NCBI GenBank assembly: GCA_024803745.1
Contig: JANJXV010000187.1
Span: forward strand, 684,501-748,500
Origin: Megascapheus bottae
Lineage: Eukaryota > Chordata > Mammalia > Rodentia > Geomyidae
Direction of reading: 5' to 3'
DNA length: 64,000 nucleotides
Under the pieces are notes generated by a model that made no database searches, was not told the DNA's origin, and worked only from the letters and a program-made list of their open reading frames with translations. Shown one piece after another: positions 46,262 through 59,100 of the stretch. A program made the translations under genes and the position numbers. The number at the start of each line of letters is the position of its first letter. Position 1 is the first letter of the stretch.

Positions 46262-46622
46262 TTTTGAGCCAGGTTTGAGAGCTCATCTTTATAATTTTAG
46301 CTTCTTGGAAAGTGGAGATCAGGGGGTTGAGCAATTCAAGGCCATTCCAGTCAGAAGTACTCCCAACTCCATATCAGCCAGGGGCCCTGATGGCAAGCAC
46401 CCGTCATCTCTGGCTGGGCGCACATGGCTTTTGCCTTCATCCTCAGTGACACATGGGAGCACAGCTAACAGGAATGTAGCCCAAACCTGTCCACCCCAGG
46501 CTAGTCCCAGCCTCAAAAATAACCAACATTGAAAGGGCTTGGAATAATATCTCAGTGGTAAAGCACCAGCCACCAAGCATGTGGCCCAGAGGTGAATTCA
46601 ACACCTCCAAAATGAATGCACA
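46262..46622 (+). mobile_element. Composite SINE followed by ID-like element
   Basis: A degraded 7SL-like part ('ggtttgagagctcatcttta', 'ttcttggaaagtggagatca') and a tRNA-like ID part ('gggcttggaataatatctca', 'gtggtaaagcaccagccac', 'gaggtgaattcaacacctcc'). The middle (46390-46520) is unassigned. Confidence 0.55.
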
Positions 46623-48400
46623 CACACCTTACACAAAACAATACTAGTAGCCTGCTTTTCAGTGCATTAGCTTGGGGAACGATTGTGCCTGAGGTTATTT
46701 TCTAATTGATCAGTAAAGCTTATCCTTATCACAGTTCTATCTAGTTGATTCTTTTTGAGCTTTCTTTCAGAACTGCAAATCAGTCATTTCAGGACCAGAC
46801 TAGAGGTACAGCAAAGATTATCCTGAGGCATGTAATTTGTTTTAATTTCAGTGAATCCTCAAGAAAAATTTCTGAGACACCTTCAGTACATTTTGACAAC
46901 CCCTATTATTCTCAATGCCACAAATCATCAGGAAAATTCTAATATTAATATAGTGTAGAGTTATGAAATATTTGCCCAGAGAATAGTTCATATTAAAATT
47001 AATATTTAAAATGGCTTGTTTTCTACCAAATGGATTTCATTAATATCCTACTAACATACAAACATACAGGCCTTTTTCCTGTCTTAATTGTTTAGTAACT
47101 AGCATTTCTTCTAATCAAGTTAATCTTAATCCCTTTAAAGCACAACTTACAGTAATTCCACAACAAGGCAGCTAACTAGTAGGCGAGTTTTAGAAAAGAT
47201 GGAAATAATGGCTCTGTGAGGGTTTTTTAAATCATTTTTCATGTATTTTAAAGCCTGCAGGATTCCAAAATTTTTATGACCTTAAAATTATCTCACTTTT
47301 TAAACATATAATATTAAACTTGAAATTGTCTATGAAAGAAGAAAAATATGTAGGAGGCTGCAAAACATAATAGTATCCCAGAATCAGAGAAAATGTGGAC
47401 TGTCTGAGCTTAACAGAAAGGCCATCGCAGTGCTAAGTCTTTTCCTCTTACCTACAGAGACCATGCAGTGAATTTTAAGAGTGCAATCTGATGAAAGAGG
47501 AAAAGGAAAGATGCTTAGAGAATATAAACTACTCAGAGCATCAGAGTTTCATGGGAAAAGGTACTGTGTTTTAAAATCATATTAATAACACATATGTTCT
47601 CTCTAGGTAACACAACATGCATAAAGCTTACTGAGTGTTGTACATCTAATAATCCATATGCATAACAATTGGCATTGTTCTTTACATGCCTCTACAAAGT
47701 GCTGCTCGGGTTCATCTTTCTCTGTAAGCTTTTTACTACCCCACACCGAGGAAAGCTGCAGGAAAAAATAATAAAATAGCATATAGGATAGTTGTGATGG
47801 ACAGCAGTACCTTCCCACAGAACTGGATGTCTGGTCGACCTCGGTGAAATAGATATTGTTACTTCAGGCCAAGGTGTTAAGTAATTTTGCTCTGTGTGTT
47901 CTGAGTACTGGGGAATCAAATCTCAGTCCCTGATGGCATTGTAAGTTAAGGTGTAACTGATAAATCCAACAGAATCCAGCCGAAAGAATAGGCATTGTTG
48001 ATCACACATTGCCTGCCAAACAGCCAACAGGCTTGATCCGTGTTCTGTTATTTAGTCTGTTGAGTTTTGTGGATGAGTGGTTCAAGTGAAGTTTCCAGTG
48101 TTGTTTCTCAGTCTTGAGAAACGTGGATGGTACCATCAGTCTCTTCCTCACTCAGTAGTCAAGGGCACATCTTAGAGACACCATTCTGGTTTCTTTGGCA
48201 ACAGAACAGCATCAAAACAGGGAAGCAACCAGCAGGACAGGAAGAGCTCTTTCAAGTTCACATCTAAAAACACCACTCCCAGTCATACATCTGGAAAACA
48301 GGCCAAGGAAGACACATTTGAAAGATACTCTGCCTCAATGGGAATTTTGAAAATTATGTAAAGGAATAGGACATTTCCCTTTTGTGGGAGGACAAATTAA
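46623..48400. other. AT-rich unique sequence
   Basis: About 1.8 kb without recognised repeats or exons. Segments near 47050-47200 and 47960-48070 look moderately conserved by texture only. Confidence 0.35.
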
Positions 48401-48403
48401 TAC

Positions 48404-48675
48404 ATCATACAAAATCCACTAGCATAACAATGTTCATTACAGCACTATTCACCATAGTAAAGATATGGAACCAACCTAGATGTCCCTCAGTCGATGAGTG
48501 GATCAACAAGTTGTGGTATTTGTACACAATGGAATTCTATGCTGCTGTCAGAAAGAATGACATCGCCTCATTTGTTAGGAAATGGAAAGACTTAGAAAAA
48601 ATCCTATTAAGTGAAGTAAGCCAGACTCAAGGGAACTTAGGCTCAATGGTTTCCCTCATTCGTCATAATCAGTAG
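48404..48675 (+). pseudogene. LINE-1 ORF2 C-terminal fragment with native stop
   Basis: The frame reads through 'TMFITALFTIVKIWNQPRC', 'VDEWINKLWYLYTMEFYAA' and 'ILLSEVSQTQGNLGSMVSL', ending with IRHNQ and a TAG stop at 48673-48675. These are the last ~90 residues of L1 ORF2p, in the order seen in other mammals (ending with the SEVSQT segment). No start, endonuclease or reverse-transcriptase domain is present, so the fragment is inactive. The uninterrupted frame suggests a relatively recent insertion and defines where ORF2 ends in this family. Confidence 0.92.
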
Positions 48676-49096
48676 AAACCTTGGGCTCTACTAGCAGAGA
48701 TCTGCAATAGAGCAAAATCTTGATACATAAGGCCATATAGTATGAAGCTAATTGAAAGGACCTCCAGGACATTGAAACAAAAGCCATATAACGAATGATT
48801 GTTGTCCTTAATGTACTATGTTGTCTCTCATCTCCTTTGCTGTCCCTTGGTTATCTCATATTGTTATAGTATCTCAATTTATTATCTGATATATTGAATT
48901 TCTTTGTATTTGGTTATTTGAAATTTGATAGGGAAGGGGGGAAAACCAAGACGGGTGGGGGGTGTGGGGGGGAGGGTAATGGGTACCAAGACATGTGAAA
49001 GCGTATCAATGTATGTGAATTAATGCACCTTCTATCTGGCAAATATCATGTAACCCTTTTACTAATTACAATAAAAAATAAATAAATAAATAAAAG
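48404..49096 (+). mobile_element. LINE-1 3' end with intact ORF2 terminus
   Basis: Covers the ORF2 C-terminus (to 48675), the 3' UTR with a G-tract (about 48937-48978) and a tail of TAAA repeats (49072-49096). Structure and sequence are close to 42.3-42.95 kb, so both belong to one fairly young subfamily. Confidence 0.95.
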
Positions 49097-49335
49097 AAAA
49101 AGCATGTGCACTGTTTTGCTTGCAGGCATAGAAATTACATTATTCACAAATATTTTCTACATAGTAGGTAGGGTAGCTACACTGGACATGAAAGGGCGGG
49201 GACAATTAATATGGATGAAACAGTCCTGTTTCATTAACTTTCTACCTTATTGTTCATTTATTTCTTCAAATTTTGGGTTTGTCTGAGAGATGAGAGATTC
49301 TCTTCTCTCTTTGATTATATCAGAATAAAAATAGA

Positions 49336-49450
49336 TATTGGTCTGGAGGTTTGGCTCAAATACTAGAGCACCAGATGTGCAAGCAAGCTCAGCAAATATG
49401 AAGACATAAGTTCAAACCAAGTATTTTCTAAAATCATCATCATCATCAAT
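49336..49450 (+). mobile_element. ID-like SINE with (ATC)n tail
   Basis: 'ggtctggaggtttggctcaa', 'gagcaccagatgtgcaagca' and 'aagttcaaaccaagtatttt', ending in 'aaaatcatcatcatcatc'. It is diverged from the tRNA-Ala-like consensus. Confidence 0.55.
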
Positions 49451-49474
49451 AAAAATAATAAATAGCATAAGCTG

Positions 49475-49632
49475 GGGACAAGGCAGAAAAGTTCATGAAA
49501 TGTTAATTTCTAATTAATCAGCAAAAAGAAAAAATTCAGAAGTGGAGATGTGCCTCAAGTGGTAGAGCATGAAATAGTTGAAATAGCCAAGTGAGAGCTC
49601 AGGGTCCTGAGTTCATGTCCCAGTGGTGCTTC
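49475..49632 (+). mobile_element. Composite SINE, right monomer mostly
   Basis: 'ttctaattaatcagcaaaaa' is a degraded linker, then 'gtggagatgtgcctcaagtg', 'gtagagcatg' and 'ggtcctgagttcatgtccca'. The left monomer is largely lost. Confidence 0.6.
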
Positions 49633-50515
49633 TCTTAATCAAATATGAATGCACACATCCTGAAAATGTACATGGTATACACTGCCAAATACACAGCTCA
49701 CTCCCTCCAGCAGCTCCTAAAACCTGTTATTAGGTTGCAGGTTTGAAGTTTAGCAACTCCACATCTCTTAGGCACCTTATTTCAACGAGGATTGAACAGA
49801 GGGACCAGGAAAAGACTTAATTAACTAGGGCAGTATTTCTCGAGATATTTGTTGTTGACATTGCAAAAGGGACAACATATTATATTTGATTTCCCATTTT
49901 CAAAGCAGAAGGAAAGGCAATCCACAACATAGGAAACATTTCACTTTCCTTCCTATTTTAATCAATCTTCAAAGAAAGACTGGGGTGGGAACACTTAAAT
50001 CATAACTCTGCGGTTATTGAAAACCCCAAGAATGATGAACTTCATGCATATGATGTTGAAATAACACACAATGAATTGTAGGCACTCTGGACGGCAGTGA
50101 AATTTACAACTCCTTTCCTCTGTTCCAAAATAAAAAAAGAATTTCTATCTTCCCAGCAAGTGGTCTCCAAAATAAATGCTGTTCTCACACCCATGAGCAA
50201 AGAAATAACTTGGGGCAAGAAAGCACAGTGTGTTTTCATTTACAAATTATATACATCACATCACTTTACTAACATGCTGCCAAATATAAAAATTGAAATA
50301 TAAACTGTATGAGATATAAAATGCAGTATTTTTCCCCACATTGCCTGACATACTGTTCCACATAACTCAAATACTGACTATGATGATGTCTCGTGCATAA
50401 CTATAAATATCTACCTCCCTAAATATCCCTTCCACACAGCTCAAAACAAAAAACTTGAAGACAACTCTTGTTGCTGGCATGCCTCTTTTAGAGAGCCTAA
50501 AAGGACAGAAATAAG
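49633..50515. other. AT-rich unique sequence
   Basis: No gene or repeat recognised. Confidence 0.35.
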
Positions 50516-50519
50516 TTGA

Positions 50520-50690
50520 GACCATAAATGATGCTCTCAATTTGGGTAGGTACGATACTAACTGAGTGCTTTCCAGGTGTGAGGCATTGTAATGTCTTGT
50601 GTTTAATTTTCCCCAAAACTCCATGTGGTAGATCATCTTCCCAGTTAACAGCTAAAGAAACTGAGGACTAATGTACCTTAGAATTGGCTA
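50520..50690 (-). mobile_element. MIR-like SINE
   Basis: Antisense order: 'ctgagtgctttccaggtgtg', 'gtgtttaattttccccaaaa', 'ctccatgtggtagatcatct', then 'agctaaagaaactgagga'. Confidence 0.65.
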
Positions 50691-50984
50691 GTTAGAAAAC
50701 AGTAGCAAACTGTGTAAGAATCCTTTCTTGACTGAATTTATTCTGGGTCCATGGCCCGCCAGAGAGAAGCTTTGGATTCCCAAGGGGATCCTTAGCAACA
50801 TGGGAAGGAGGGGGAAATTTGGGTTGTCTGGAGGCACAGGGAGATGTCAGGGTTCCTCTCATCTTTTGGTAGAAGCGAGGGATGCTAATATTCTGACGTG
50901 GACAGGACAGTCCAAGAACATACCCACAGTGCTGTGGAGGGAGAATCAAGAGGTATCAGAGATGAATGACGAACCAGATATGTT

Positions 50985-51295
50985 CATCACAGTGCAATTT
51001 GTAATAGCTGAGTAGTCCAAGACTCAATAAATTACAGTGTATCTATTTATCAGAGCTCTGTGGCTACTAGCATGACGTTTTTTCAAAAGAATAACCATAT
51101 GAAAAAAATTCACACTTCCTATTTACATGTGCAAAAGCAATATTCGCCAAAACATTCATATTCACAAGTCCTAAAAGTAATCTGGTTAGCAGGGTTGTTG
51201 TGTTAGAAAAGTATTTATATGTTTATGTATGCACATGGGAAATACTTTGAAAGACATCAGCCAAAGTATTAATTACTATTTGTTGCTGAAGTATA
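50985..51295 (+). mobile_element. Old LINE-1/HAL1-like fragment
   Basis: 'ttcatcacagtgcaatttgt', 'aataaattacagtgtatcta', 'agagctctgtggctactagc', and later 'atgtatgcacatgggaaata' with 'catcagccaaagtattaatt' are in the order of old L1/HAL1 3' regions. Confidence 0.55.
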
Positions 51296-51816
51296 GTAGA
51301 GAGTCCATATAAAATATTTTATGACAGAATCATTATAAATAGCCACACATACCACTGTAAGAAGGAAACACTCATAAGTAATATAATCTATTATCTCAAA
51401 GTCCTTATGAATTCCGTAAGCCAAAGATTTGATACCCATCTTTTCAGAATGTGTCACTGGCAGCATTTTATTTCATTTTATTTTCTGACATCAAGTTCTT
51501 TAATAATAGAAAAGAAAAGCACCAGGTGTTTCTCACCAGGTGCCTTTGCAATGGCAGCAGAGTTCACTGGTATATTTTTTTCAGAGCCAAAATAGCACCT
51601 ACTATTCACATGCCCTATCTTTAAAGCCTTCATTGTTTCACTATGATTCAAAAGTGAAGTTACTCACTCCCGCCCACACAGCAAGAACAATACAATCACG
51701 ACACTGAACTGAATAAATGCTTGAAACTTCATAAATACTAAGTATCTCATCTCAGAATGTCTTATGAGTAGAAATCATTATGATGCTGTCTGCCATATAA
51801 TTTATCTTTATCTTTA

Positions 51817-51842
51817 TCATCATCATCATCATCATCATCATC
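51817..51842. repeat. (ATC)n microsatellite
   Basis: Eight ATC units adjacent to the tail side of an antisense SINE. Confidence 0.95.
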
Positions 51843-51844
51843 GT

Positions 51845-52030
51845 TTGGGTTTTTGTTCTGGTACTGGTGATGGAACTCCATCACCTGAGCCACACCACCA
51901 GTCCAACATTTTGCTGGTTAATTGGAAATGAAGAATTTTCTGTTTGGACTCGCTTCAAACTGATCCTCCAGGTCTCAGCATAGTGAGCAGGTAGGATTTC
52001 ATATGTCAGCCACTGGTGTCTTGCTCAGAA
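51845..52030 (-). mobile_element. Composite SINE, antisense
   Basis: 'gtactggtgatggaactcca', 'tcacctgagccacaccacca', 'ggttaattggaaatgaagaa', then 'ctccaggtctcagcatagtg'. The (ATC)n at 51817 sits at its tail end. Confidence 0.65.
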
Positions 52031-53140
52031 GTCTTACTTTATTAGAACACAGTCTAACAAATTACCCTTTATTTTACTGACCAGTACCTCATTGTGACCT
52101 GGAAAAAAAATACAACTAACATGGCAGCAAACCTTCAAAAATACCATGAGATTTATATCGGCCAAAAAAACTGCTAAGAAAAAGTTTATTCCCCAATACA
52201 GATGAAAAATTTGACCTACAGTAGCAAGAAAAACAACAAAAAAGAAAGAGCTGGACAAACACAAAATGGAGAAAGAAGATAAGAATTGTGATTTCTTTCA
52301 AAATTGTAATCATTAAATAAAATAAAATTTGCTTATTTTCATCTTCAAGGAATCCAAATGGTTTACATTATATCTAGCATACAGACTATTACTAAATAAT
52401 AACAGTTAACAATATCACAAAGTATAAAGGTTTTCAGAAACATAAAAGTGTTAGAAGGTATTTCAGATACTTCTTTGATTCGAATTAGAGAAGATATGTC
52501 TAATTATGACATGATATCAAAAGGAATGCTGTATAAACTAAGTAAGCAAAGATATTTGCCAGTAATATTAAAAGTAATTCCTGAATGTTTCTCAAGTATG
52601 TGACATACTGAGAAAATCAATGCCTAGCATGACAGTGCCACTTGTCAAAACAGTCTGTTAATTATCTTTATCATGCTCTTGGCAAAATAGGATACTGTTG
52701 GATAAATAACATCTTCACATAATTTAAATCCATGCTATGTTTTATTAATTTAGATCCTCCGTTTACCCCAAGAGGGGGTGGAGATGATTGGCTACATCTT
52801 CTGTTGCAAATATACACAAAGCCTTATTTGCAATGGAACAAAAACACAAATTTAGAATTGGATTGACGAATGTCCAAAACCCAACTCTACTACTTCAGTG
52901 CCTGTCTTTGCACAAATTATATCATACTACTGACCTACCGTGTCTCTATACATTAAAAATAAACAGTGCCAATAATCAGATCCCTCATAGGGTCCGGTAA
53001 GAAAAACAATGAGATGTTATTTGTGAAGTTCTGGCAACACAGTAGGGATTTGATTGCTGTGAATTTTTTTTATCTCCTTCCCATTTTTACCTTTCTGTCC
53101 TTGCTTTCATACCTAGATCTTCACAAGGCAAGTTGATCTG
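52031..53140. other. AT-rich unique sequence
   Basis: No gene or recognised repeat. Frames of 65-76 codons are unremarkable. Confidence 0.35.
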
Positions 53141-53237
53141 GAGGGAAAACAGAAAGAAGGAAGAAATAAAGGGAGGGAGAAGGGAAGGAGGAATAGAGGG
53201 AAGGAATGGAGGGAGGGAGAGAAGAAGACAAAGAGGA
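53141..53237. repeat. Purine tract (GGAA/GGGA)
   Basis: About 97 bases, nearly all G and A, directly before a sense SINE. Confidence 0.9.
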
Positions 53238-53241
53238 ATTC

Positions 53242-53455
53242 ACCTTACCAGAGGCTTACACCTGTAATCCTAGCTACTCAGGAGATTGAGATCTGAAGAT
53301 GGAGGTTGGAAGCTAGCATGGGACAGGAAAGTCTGTGAGACTCTTTAACCACCAAAATTCAGACGTGGAGCTGTGGCTCAAGGGGTAGAACTACAAGGAA
53401 CAGAGCTAGGTCCCTAAGTTTAAATCCTAGTGCCAGCACCAAAACAAAGAAACTC
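53242..53455 (+). mobile_element. Composite SINE (7SL-like + tRNA-like)
   Basis: 'cttacacctgtaatcctagc', 'tactcaggagattgagatct', 'aggaaagtctgtgagactct', 'gagctgtggctcaaggggta' and 'ctaagtttaaatcctagtgc' appear in order. The linker is shortened. Confidence 0.88.
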
Positions 53456-54945
53456 ACCTTAAATTCAAAGAATGTTCTAGGGAAAAGGAACTGTAAACAG
53501 CAACAGGCTCAAATCCCCTGATTATACAGATTGTGAAACAGACCACATCAGGATCATGCTATAGAAACATGCATGCGCAGGGACCATTTCCTCTTATCCT
53601 CCAGAAATGACTAAAACTAGAGGCCATTGGGAAAAAAAAACCTTCAACTTCCAGGGCTCAAAGGGCTGATTGTTCCATGGCCACAAAGTTCCCTTTTACC
53701 CAGTTTATACAAGATGTGGTAGGTGGTAAACTAGAAGTTAAAAAATATAAGCAACATTTCTTTTCTGGACTGTCCTATGTCCTTGTGAGAATTGCTTGTT
53801 CATGCAATTCTCAGAGAACACCCCTTGGGCACAGCACAAGGGCTCCACCTTCAACCTCAGAATGAAGAGGAACTTTTCAAAAATGCTATCTGAATCTTTA
53901 AAAAGCAGATCAGAAATGCAGTCTCTTCTTACAAAACGTGAACCATATAACATTTCACTTTGCAAGCTTTCATCCCAAGAATTTTATTCTCCACTGGTGA
54001 AATCACACAGGTAAAATTTTAAAATAGGGTTTTAAAAAAACTATTGCATTTCCTTTTAAGTTCTTCATCATTCATGCTGCTGTGTCATTTTCTTTATAGT
54101 TGCAACAGAAGCTGATGAGCTCTTGCATTCTAATTCTCCTAGAGCTTCACTCCAGTGGACTTAGGGTTTTGCAACAAAGAAAAAGGTTAATCTTTGCTCA
54201 GTAGATCTATTCATAAATTATTCTTTATATTCCAATAAATACTTGGCAGTTTGGGGAAGAGAAACTTCAATCATGACAAAAGAAAATAAAATTCAGTGCT
54301 ATTCAGAGCCATTACTTAGACTTTGAAGATTAGTTTTTACCAATCACATTGGTGAGTGATATAGTTTATATTAAAAACCACATAAAATATTCTCTTAATT
54401 CACAGAGTAAAACTCCCAAATATAGGTTAACTCCTAAAGAAGGTGATATCGTGACATCACAGAATGGAAGGCCATCTTTCTTCTATCATCTACTTATAGA
54501 TGTTGGTATGTGCACCCTGTTTTTTCTTTCTGGCTCTACCACATTCTCAGATGTCTAAGTCTTGATAAAAAGTAGTCACAGATACTCAAAGGAAAGGGAC
54601 TATCTAGCTAAGGAAAGCTAGAAAAAATTATATCCAGAGCTCTTACCTTTCCTTTATTCTGATTACAAACCTGAACTCAGAAATGTAAGTTTGGTGAGTC
54701 CCAAAAATGTTGGAAAGGGTTGATTACCCCCATCGGAGCAAGGATTAAAAGCAAGTCCTATTTTCGTTGTATTTTTTTATTCAGCACCCAAACTTTTCAA
54801 TGTGTCTTGCTCATTTATAATCTCCTATATTTGAAATTTAAAGAGCAGTTGTTAAAAGCTTAGTTCCATGGTAGGTGTTCTTAAAATGTATTCTATCCTC
54901 TATAATGATGTGGTGGCTTAGTTATTCTATTATGGCGTGTTTATC
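53456..54945. other. Unique sequence, no gene seen
   Basis: About 1.5 kb. The frame at 53796-54014 (72 codons) is Ser/Lys-rich and unidentified. No repeat family is recognised. Confidence 0.35.
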
Positions 54946-54947
54946 AT

Positions 54948-55215
54948 TGAGAAAACAGAGTGTAAAGAAATTAAATAAGCCCAGAGTTGAGTCAGTGGAC
55001 CAGAAAACCTGAACTCTCAATCCCTCTGCTGTATACCACAACCCTCCCTATAATCCATATGCAAATGAGTACCCAATTCAATTCAACAAATGTTTCAGAG
55101 CAATTTATATTTAGCAAGACATTGTACTTTATGAGAATGAAGCATAGAAATATTAGAGGACTTGCCTGAAATCTCAGAACACTTTCGCAAATGTCCATAC
55201 TAGAACTCAAGTACT
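54948..55215 (-). mobile_element. MIR/L2-like relics
   Basis: 'gagaaaacagagtgtaaaga' and 'cagaaaacctgaactctcaa' resemble an antisense MIR. 'aattcaacaaatgtttcaga', 'aggacttgcctgaaatctca' and 'actagaactcaagtac' resemble a second ancient element. Boundaries are uncertain. Confidence 0.4.
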
Positions 55216-55487
55216 AAACATTGGGCCTGAAGAGCAAGCAACAAGACAAGTTGAAAGAGAACAAGCTCTGGAAATGAGACACATTGGTCCTCAGAATCCA
55301 GGCCCATCACATCCAATGTATGACATAGGTCTAAAGTGAACCTTACTTATTTTACATCCCCACCAATTAACTAAATTAAATATTAGGTACTGCTCTGCAA
55401 TTTTATAGAACTTTTTACTTTGTTTAACACATTCTAGTCTTCTTCGCTGCAAATGAAGTAGATACTCCTCTTAAAAACAATGTGAAC

Positions 55488-55602
55488 ACAGTAGTGGTTC
55501 TTGCCTGTAAAACAAGGTTTTGAAAGGTGAGACGGGAGGATCATGAATTCAAGGGTCACCCTGGAATACATTTTGAAATCCTCTCTAAAAACCACAAAGG
55601 AA
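55488..55602 (+). mobile_element. B1-like SINE monomer
   Basis: 'cacagtagtggttcttgcct', 'gtgagacgggaggatcatga' and 'attcaagggtcaccctggaa', ending in 'ctctctaaaaaccacaaag'. Diverged. Confidence 0.55.
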
Positions 55603-58410
55603 AGAAAAAGAAAATATGGTTTCAGAAATATAAAAGCCACATATAGTTTTTCAGATAAAATAAAGGACTCTCAACTAAATTGGAATTTCAGAACCAAATT
55701 TTCAGTTCAAGGATGTCTTGAATATTGCATGTTTATCTAAAATTAAAATTTTACTGGGCAGTTCATATATGTTTGCTAAATATGGCAACCTAAAAATGGC
55801 TGTGCTTGAAATAACTAAGAATTTCTTGGAATATCATTCAAAACAGAACAAAAATTTCTTCCTCCTAGAAATTAAAATATCTTAAGATGTCAATAACAAA
55901 AAAAACCCATAAGGAAAAGAAAGGAAGGACTTTGAAACTAATTTCCCTTGGGATACATAGCCACTGTAATTATCAGAAGCATTTGGAAATGACCCATATA
56001 TTGCTTAGAAATTTTGATCAATAATACTTCTAATCTTTTGCCCATTCTCCTCAAGATTTAATTTTTGGAATCCTATTTATTCAAAAGATGTTAGACATTG
56101 TCATTTTATTGGTTTATTTTCACCTGTGAACTTTGACCCATAATGGAGACTTTTGTTTTGTATGGTCTGCTCTCCTCCCTTGGCCTACAAAGGAGACCCT
56201 TTGGACTGGACATGGAGATCAGAACAGATGCTCCAGTGCACAATATCCAGACTCGGAGCACAGATTTATTTCCTCCAAGTCAGTTTTGCTCAGTGAAGTT
56301 TCCCCAGACTCTCAACCACTGCCAAGGTTAATGTAGGCCCTGACTCTGCCTGCTGATTCATATTAATTAAGACAATCAATGATCTTGTTTCATACAGTGT
56401 CTGTTTTTAATATAACCTATTTGATGAGGCTGTATTAATTTAGGAGAAATATGCACTGGCATTCTGGCATGCACTTTTCCTAATTATCTCACAGCTCTCA
56501 TTCCGCAGTGAAATTAGACTGTGGTTATCACGGTTAATGGAAGCCCATAGCTCTTAGCTAAGTGATCTCCTCCAGTGGAAAGTCATCGTTTCTTGCTCCT
56601 GGCTACATAAACATGATTGTGCTATCTAAGCAATCCCCTGTGGCTGTGGATGTGAATGTTTTAACAAAATATTCTGCTTTAGAGCTACAGGGTGGCACCT
56701 CATTTCTATAAGTAGGAGGATAACAAGATTGGAATGGGAGGACTGTGAAAGGAAAAGTTACCCAATAACAGAAGTGAGACAAGGAGAAGCAGTTTTCAAG
56801 GGTGTGCAGGAAATAGGAAGCCTGACCTGGTAGTTATGTGTTCAGGTTCAAAAGAAATCCTTTATATGTTCCCTTATGCTTCTCTTGAGTTCTACATCAC
56901 CTATCTCGCACTGCCCATTTTTCTTTTAAGAACTCAGTAGAATCTTGGTCCAAATGAGGACTTACTCTTCTGTGTGCCTGTCCACTCTTTTCAATCATTC
57001 ACTTACTAAGTGCCTACATCCCTCACTAGAAAGAAACCAGTCACTTCCTGCATGAAACATGAATCCATGAGGCAGGCAGCTCCACAAGTTAATTTAAGTC
57101 AATCATTACAAATTGTAAATACACTAAGAATTTTTAATGGATTGATTTGATACAAAATGATCTGGCAAAACAATTTTTGAAAGAGGGACAACATCTGGGC
57201 TGAAACTGTTGTGATTACAAACATTCAGTTATCGGAAGAACCAAGAAAAGAAAATGAGCCCGTGAAGGAATAGTACTCATGAAATCCTGAAGCAGGACCC
57301 TTTCTTATTCTAGAAACCAAGCCAAGGCTAGAGTATGAGGAGTCATGCAGAGAATACAAGAGAGACTGATTATAAGCTTCCACCAAAGGGGCCTTTTGCC
57401 TTCCCATGTTCCTTCTACCAGTGGACCCTGAAAAGGGGTTGACAGCACATCATTCCCCTGGCCTACTGGGCAAATATGTAACTTAAAAGGAAGTAATGAC
57501 ACAGTGCTCATCTTGTATTACTGACTATGCCAGTGAGGATGCCTGGATCAAATAGAAATATTAGAAAGTTGAGCCAACTGTAGTTGCATTTATTTAAATG
57601 GACTATGAATTCCAGTTTTATCTGTGAAAACAGGAAGCCAGTCCATTTCTGAAAGACTTGTTATTTACAGTAGGCAGTGTTTGGTAAGCTATTTTCACCA
57701 ACAAGACACTGCTTATATATTTCCACTTCTTTAAGGCTTACATTCAGAGTAGATTTATTTGTTTTCATTCTAAAGATAAAAGACTCAGGAACAGATATAG
57801 CAATGAACTAAAATTGGGAGTATTAGTGTTTGAACCCAAGGCAATCAAGTCCAGAATACATATCCTTAATCATGATTACTAGCAGCCAAAATTCATCTTG
57901 GGAAGCTAATCAAACCATTAAGGTGCATCAGTATTTAATGCACTGAGATGGCAGCAAGATATTTGACATGTCAAAGAGTATACTTGCCCTGAATGTGCAT
58001 TAGGTAGAAGATATGAAATATATCTTTAATGAATTTCCATATCTCTGCTTTCTTAGTTATAAGAAAAGATTATCTAGTCACACTTCAAATGGTTCCACTG
58101 TTGCTATAGAAACTGCTTTCCTTTAAGTTTTTGAGGTGACTGTCAGCTTGTAAAACACTCAGTGCTAGCAGCAACACAGCACTAATGGATGCCTTTAGGA
58201 AATTCTAATTTCCCCCAATGTTCTCCATCCTCTAACTTTTTTTCCCCAAATCAACTTACATACGGAACCTAATGAGAATCAGTGTACTTGCTAGGCAAAC
58301 ATAGTTGTAAATCAAACTGTGGGTCTCAGGCCAGGGCATAACCCTGGGAAGACCTCCCAAGATCCTTCTGTAAATGACCTATTTCCCCTGAAGTTTCTGG
58401 GTCTCTGACA
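55603..58410. other. Unique sequence, one conserved-looking block
   Basis: About 2.8 kb without a recognised gene. The block at about 56340-56690 has strong regulatory-element texture and is treated as a finding. A weak antisense MIR-like trace lies near 57760-57890. Confidence 0.4.
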
Positions 58411-58556
58411 AAGGCAATGAAGGAGAAAGAAATAGGAGAATGAAGAGGAGAAGGAGGAAGGGAGGGAGGAAGAAGAAAAGGAAAAGGAGAGGCTTCAGCG
58501 TGGAGGAGAAGGAGGAGGAGGAGGAAGAGGAAATGAAGAAAAAGAAGAAGAAGAAA
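58411..58556. repeat. Purine tract (GGA/GAA)
   Basis: About 145 bases of G and A with one interruption near 58490-58502. The Lys/Arg/Glu-rich frame through it is a by-product of the triplets. Confidence 0.93.
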
Positions 58557-58859
58557 TTTACCCACCTTTATTCAGCAGTGTTAAGAGCCTATTCGCTACC
58601 TTCTCTTTCTTCTGTCTTCAATCCTCCACTTCCAGCACACAGGGGGACTTTACCTCTCTCCTCACATTTCTATTCCAGATCCAGAACACTATTTCTTCCG
58701 CCCCTTTTTGCTTTTCCTGCCACCTCATTTTTAATATAAGCATTGATGATTTTAATTCCTAGTGTATCCTACACATGCCCAATCTCTTACTTTTCTATTC
58801 TTATTATTGTTTCTGATTTTTATTTACCATACTTAAATGTATAGTTTGTCTTTGAAGAG

Positions 58860-59100
58860 TTGTTATTGTAACCATGGTCTTCTCTCTTCTGAGTGGTAGT
58901 GAGGAAATGGAGATTTGTGTGTGGCATATAAACAACGGGCTTGATTTTGTAAGGGTAGTATTTTGTGTTCTCATATAAGATCTGAGATTAGAGAAGACAT
59001 AGAAAGGGAAAGGGGAGTTAAGAAAGAGGTTGATACATAAAGTGGCAACTCCTTTTTTGTACACCTACTTAAAGATAGTTTTTAAAAAAAACACAAAAAA
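58860..59100 (+). mobile_element. Older LINE-1 3' UTR
   Basis: Purine-rich block 58995-59030, then 'ggcaactccttttttgtaca' and 'cctacttaaag' before an A-rich tail. Same tail class as 17.63 and 0.65 kb. Confidence 0.55.
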
